Assembly: GCA_036269915.1 (NCBI GenBank)
Contig: DATBDM010000290.1
Location: forward strand, 1 to 12,722
Origin: DATBDM01 sp036269915
GTDB lineage: Bacteria > Actinomycetota > Thermoleophilia > Solirubrobacterales > Solirubrobacteraceae
Reading direction: 5' to 3'
DNA: 12,722 nucleotides
The position numbers and the translations under genes are program-made. Positions 12,061 to 12,722 of this stretch are shown in pieces. The notes under the pieces were generated by a model, which was given only the letters and a program-made list of their open reading frames with translations, was not told where the DNA came from and did no database searches. The stretch's first letter is position 1. Every line of letters begins with the position of its first letter.

Positions 12061-12702
12061 ATGCCGACCCCGCCCCCTGCTCGCAGCGTGAAGATCTCCG
12101 ACGACGAGCGAGGCGGCTGGTCGTCGGATCGTCCTCGCCGCCCCGGAGCGGGACCGGCCCGCCCGGCCGACGTGTCGGTGCGCTCGACGGTGCTCAAGCC
12201 GACCGACCGCCTGCGCTACTCGCCGGGCAGCCTGCTGCTCGTCGCCTCGGCCGAGCCGGCCCAGCGCGACCGCTTCATCGAGCGCCTCGTCGAGGACCGC
12301 GCCGCGCTGCTCTCGCTCGCGAAGGTCCGCCGCCTGCTCGCGGGCCGCGTCGCCGATGACGAGATCGACGCGCGCGCGACGGACCTCCTCGACGCCGCCG
12401 TGGCCAAGCGCCTGGGCGCGTCGGAGACGGTGGTGATCCCACTCGAGACCCTCGCGCCCGAGGAGCGCGAGCGCTACGTGCGCATCGCCGCCCGCGCCGA
12501 GCGCCCGCGGCATCTGATCCTGCTCGACTCGGCGCCCGCGCAGACCAGCGACGACGACAAGGCCGCGCTCGGCGAGCTGCGCCGCAACCTGATGGCCGGC
12601 GACCTGGGCGCGGAGGGCTTCCACACCGCGCTGCGGCTCAGCGGACCGACGGTCGCCGAGGTCAAGAAGCTGCTCTTCCGCCCGGCGCCGCGCGACGACT
12701 GA
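12061..12702 (+). CDS. P-loop-kinase-like protein lacking the Walker A motif (probable pseudokinase)
   Basis: A 213-residue protein that follows the layout of the polynucleotide-kinase-like/AAA_33 P-loop family, but without its catalytic residues. The first strand is SLLLVASAEPAQRDRFIERL (57-76), where active relatives have a glycine-rich GxxGxGKS/T loop before the first helix; no Gly-Lys-Ser/Thr is present. Next, VRRLLAGRVADDEIDARAT follows the pattern of the lid region after the usual S-D-x-x-R, but the aspartate is absent. TVVIPLETLAPEERERY then stands where relatives have VVDATN followed by a conserved arginine. LILLD and a C-terminal helix-strand pair with a late phenylalanine (GFHTALRL) complete the fold. 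The bases across the Walker A site show no frameshift. Residues 1-40 are Pro/Arg-rich and probably disordered. ATG 12061 is adjacent to AAGGGG (12055-12059), too close for a normal Shine-Dalgarno. Function is unknown; a binding or regulatory role is inference. Confidence 0.75.
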   Translation: MPTPPPARSVKISDDERGGWSSDRPRRPGAGPARPADVSVRSTVLKPTDRLRYSPGSLLLVASAEPAQRDRFIERLVEDRAALLSLAKVRRLLAGRVADDEIDARATDLLDAAVAKRLGASETVVIPLETLAPEERERYVRIAARAERPRHLILLDSAPAQTSDDDKAALGELRRNLMAGDLGAEGFHTALRLSGPTVAEVKKLLFRPAPRDD

Positions 12703-12722
12703 GCGCGGGCGCGCCGAGCGAC

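Noticed and set aside
8214..12197. A minus-strand open frame of over 1,300 codons across folE and the diguanylate cyclase
   Set aside because: It is the antisense shadow of well-identified plus-strand genes; only its last 246 codons (8214-8954) form a recognisable protein. Long antisense frames are expected at this GC content.

Overview
The window is very GC-rich, densely packed bacterial DNA with about ten genes on both strands, mostly GTG/ATG starts and few clear Shine-Dalgarno sites. The composition, the ClpE-type unfoldase with an N-terminal zinc finger, the paired peptidase-E-like genes and the style of the secreted proteins suggest a high-GC actinobacterium, possibly of the Thermoleophilia/Solirubrobacterales type. 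That placement is inference from general resemblance, not from a marker gene. I see no rRNA, tRNA, CRISPR array, insertion sequence or phage gene. No gap between genes exceeds 300 bases.

Layout. Positions 1-96 are the 3' end of a calcineurin-like metallophosphoesterase (+). A 231-base gap (97-327) holds several strong inverted repeats and ambiguous short frames. A 573-residue protein of unknown role (328-2049, -) follows; its last 200 residues resemble the nucleoside phosphorylase/nucleosidase fold. It is divergent from a ClpE-type AAA+ unfoldase (2184-4322, +), and the shared 134-base promoter region carries a near-perfect inverted repeat. A secreted trypsin-like protease (4334-5140, -) converges on the unfoldase. 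It diverges from a large secreted alpha/beta-hydrolase (5210-7423, +) whose promoter looks leaderless. That gene shares the four bases of its stop region with a tandem pair of peptidase-E (S51-like) paralogues on the minus strand (7420-8217 and 8214-8954). From 9075 to 12702 a plus-strand series runs: PAS-GAF-GGDEF-GAF diguanylate cyclase, folE (GTP cyclohydrolase I), a MerR-type helix-turn-helix fused to a molybdate-binding Mop/TOBE domain, and a P-loop-kinase-like protein that has lost its Walker A motif.

How they fit together. The window mixes housekeeping functions (protein quality control, folate/pterin synthesis), signalling (c-di-GMP), secreted hydrolysis and molybdate sensing. folE and the Mop gene are 3 bases apart and probably co-transcribed; the diguanylate cyclase 24 bases upstream and the kinase-like gene 28 bases downstream may belong to the same unit. 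I see no defence or mobile system. The least explained parts are the 573-residue phosphorylase-like protein, the Walker-less kinase homologue, the operator between the first divergent pair, and the structured gap at 97-327.
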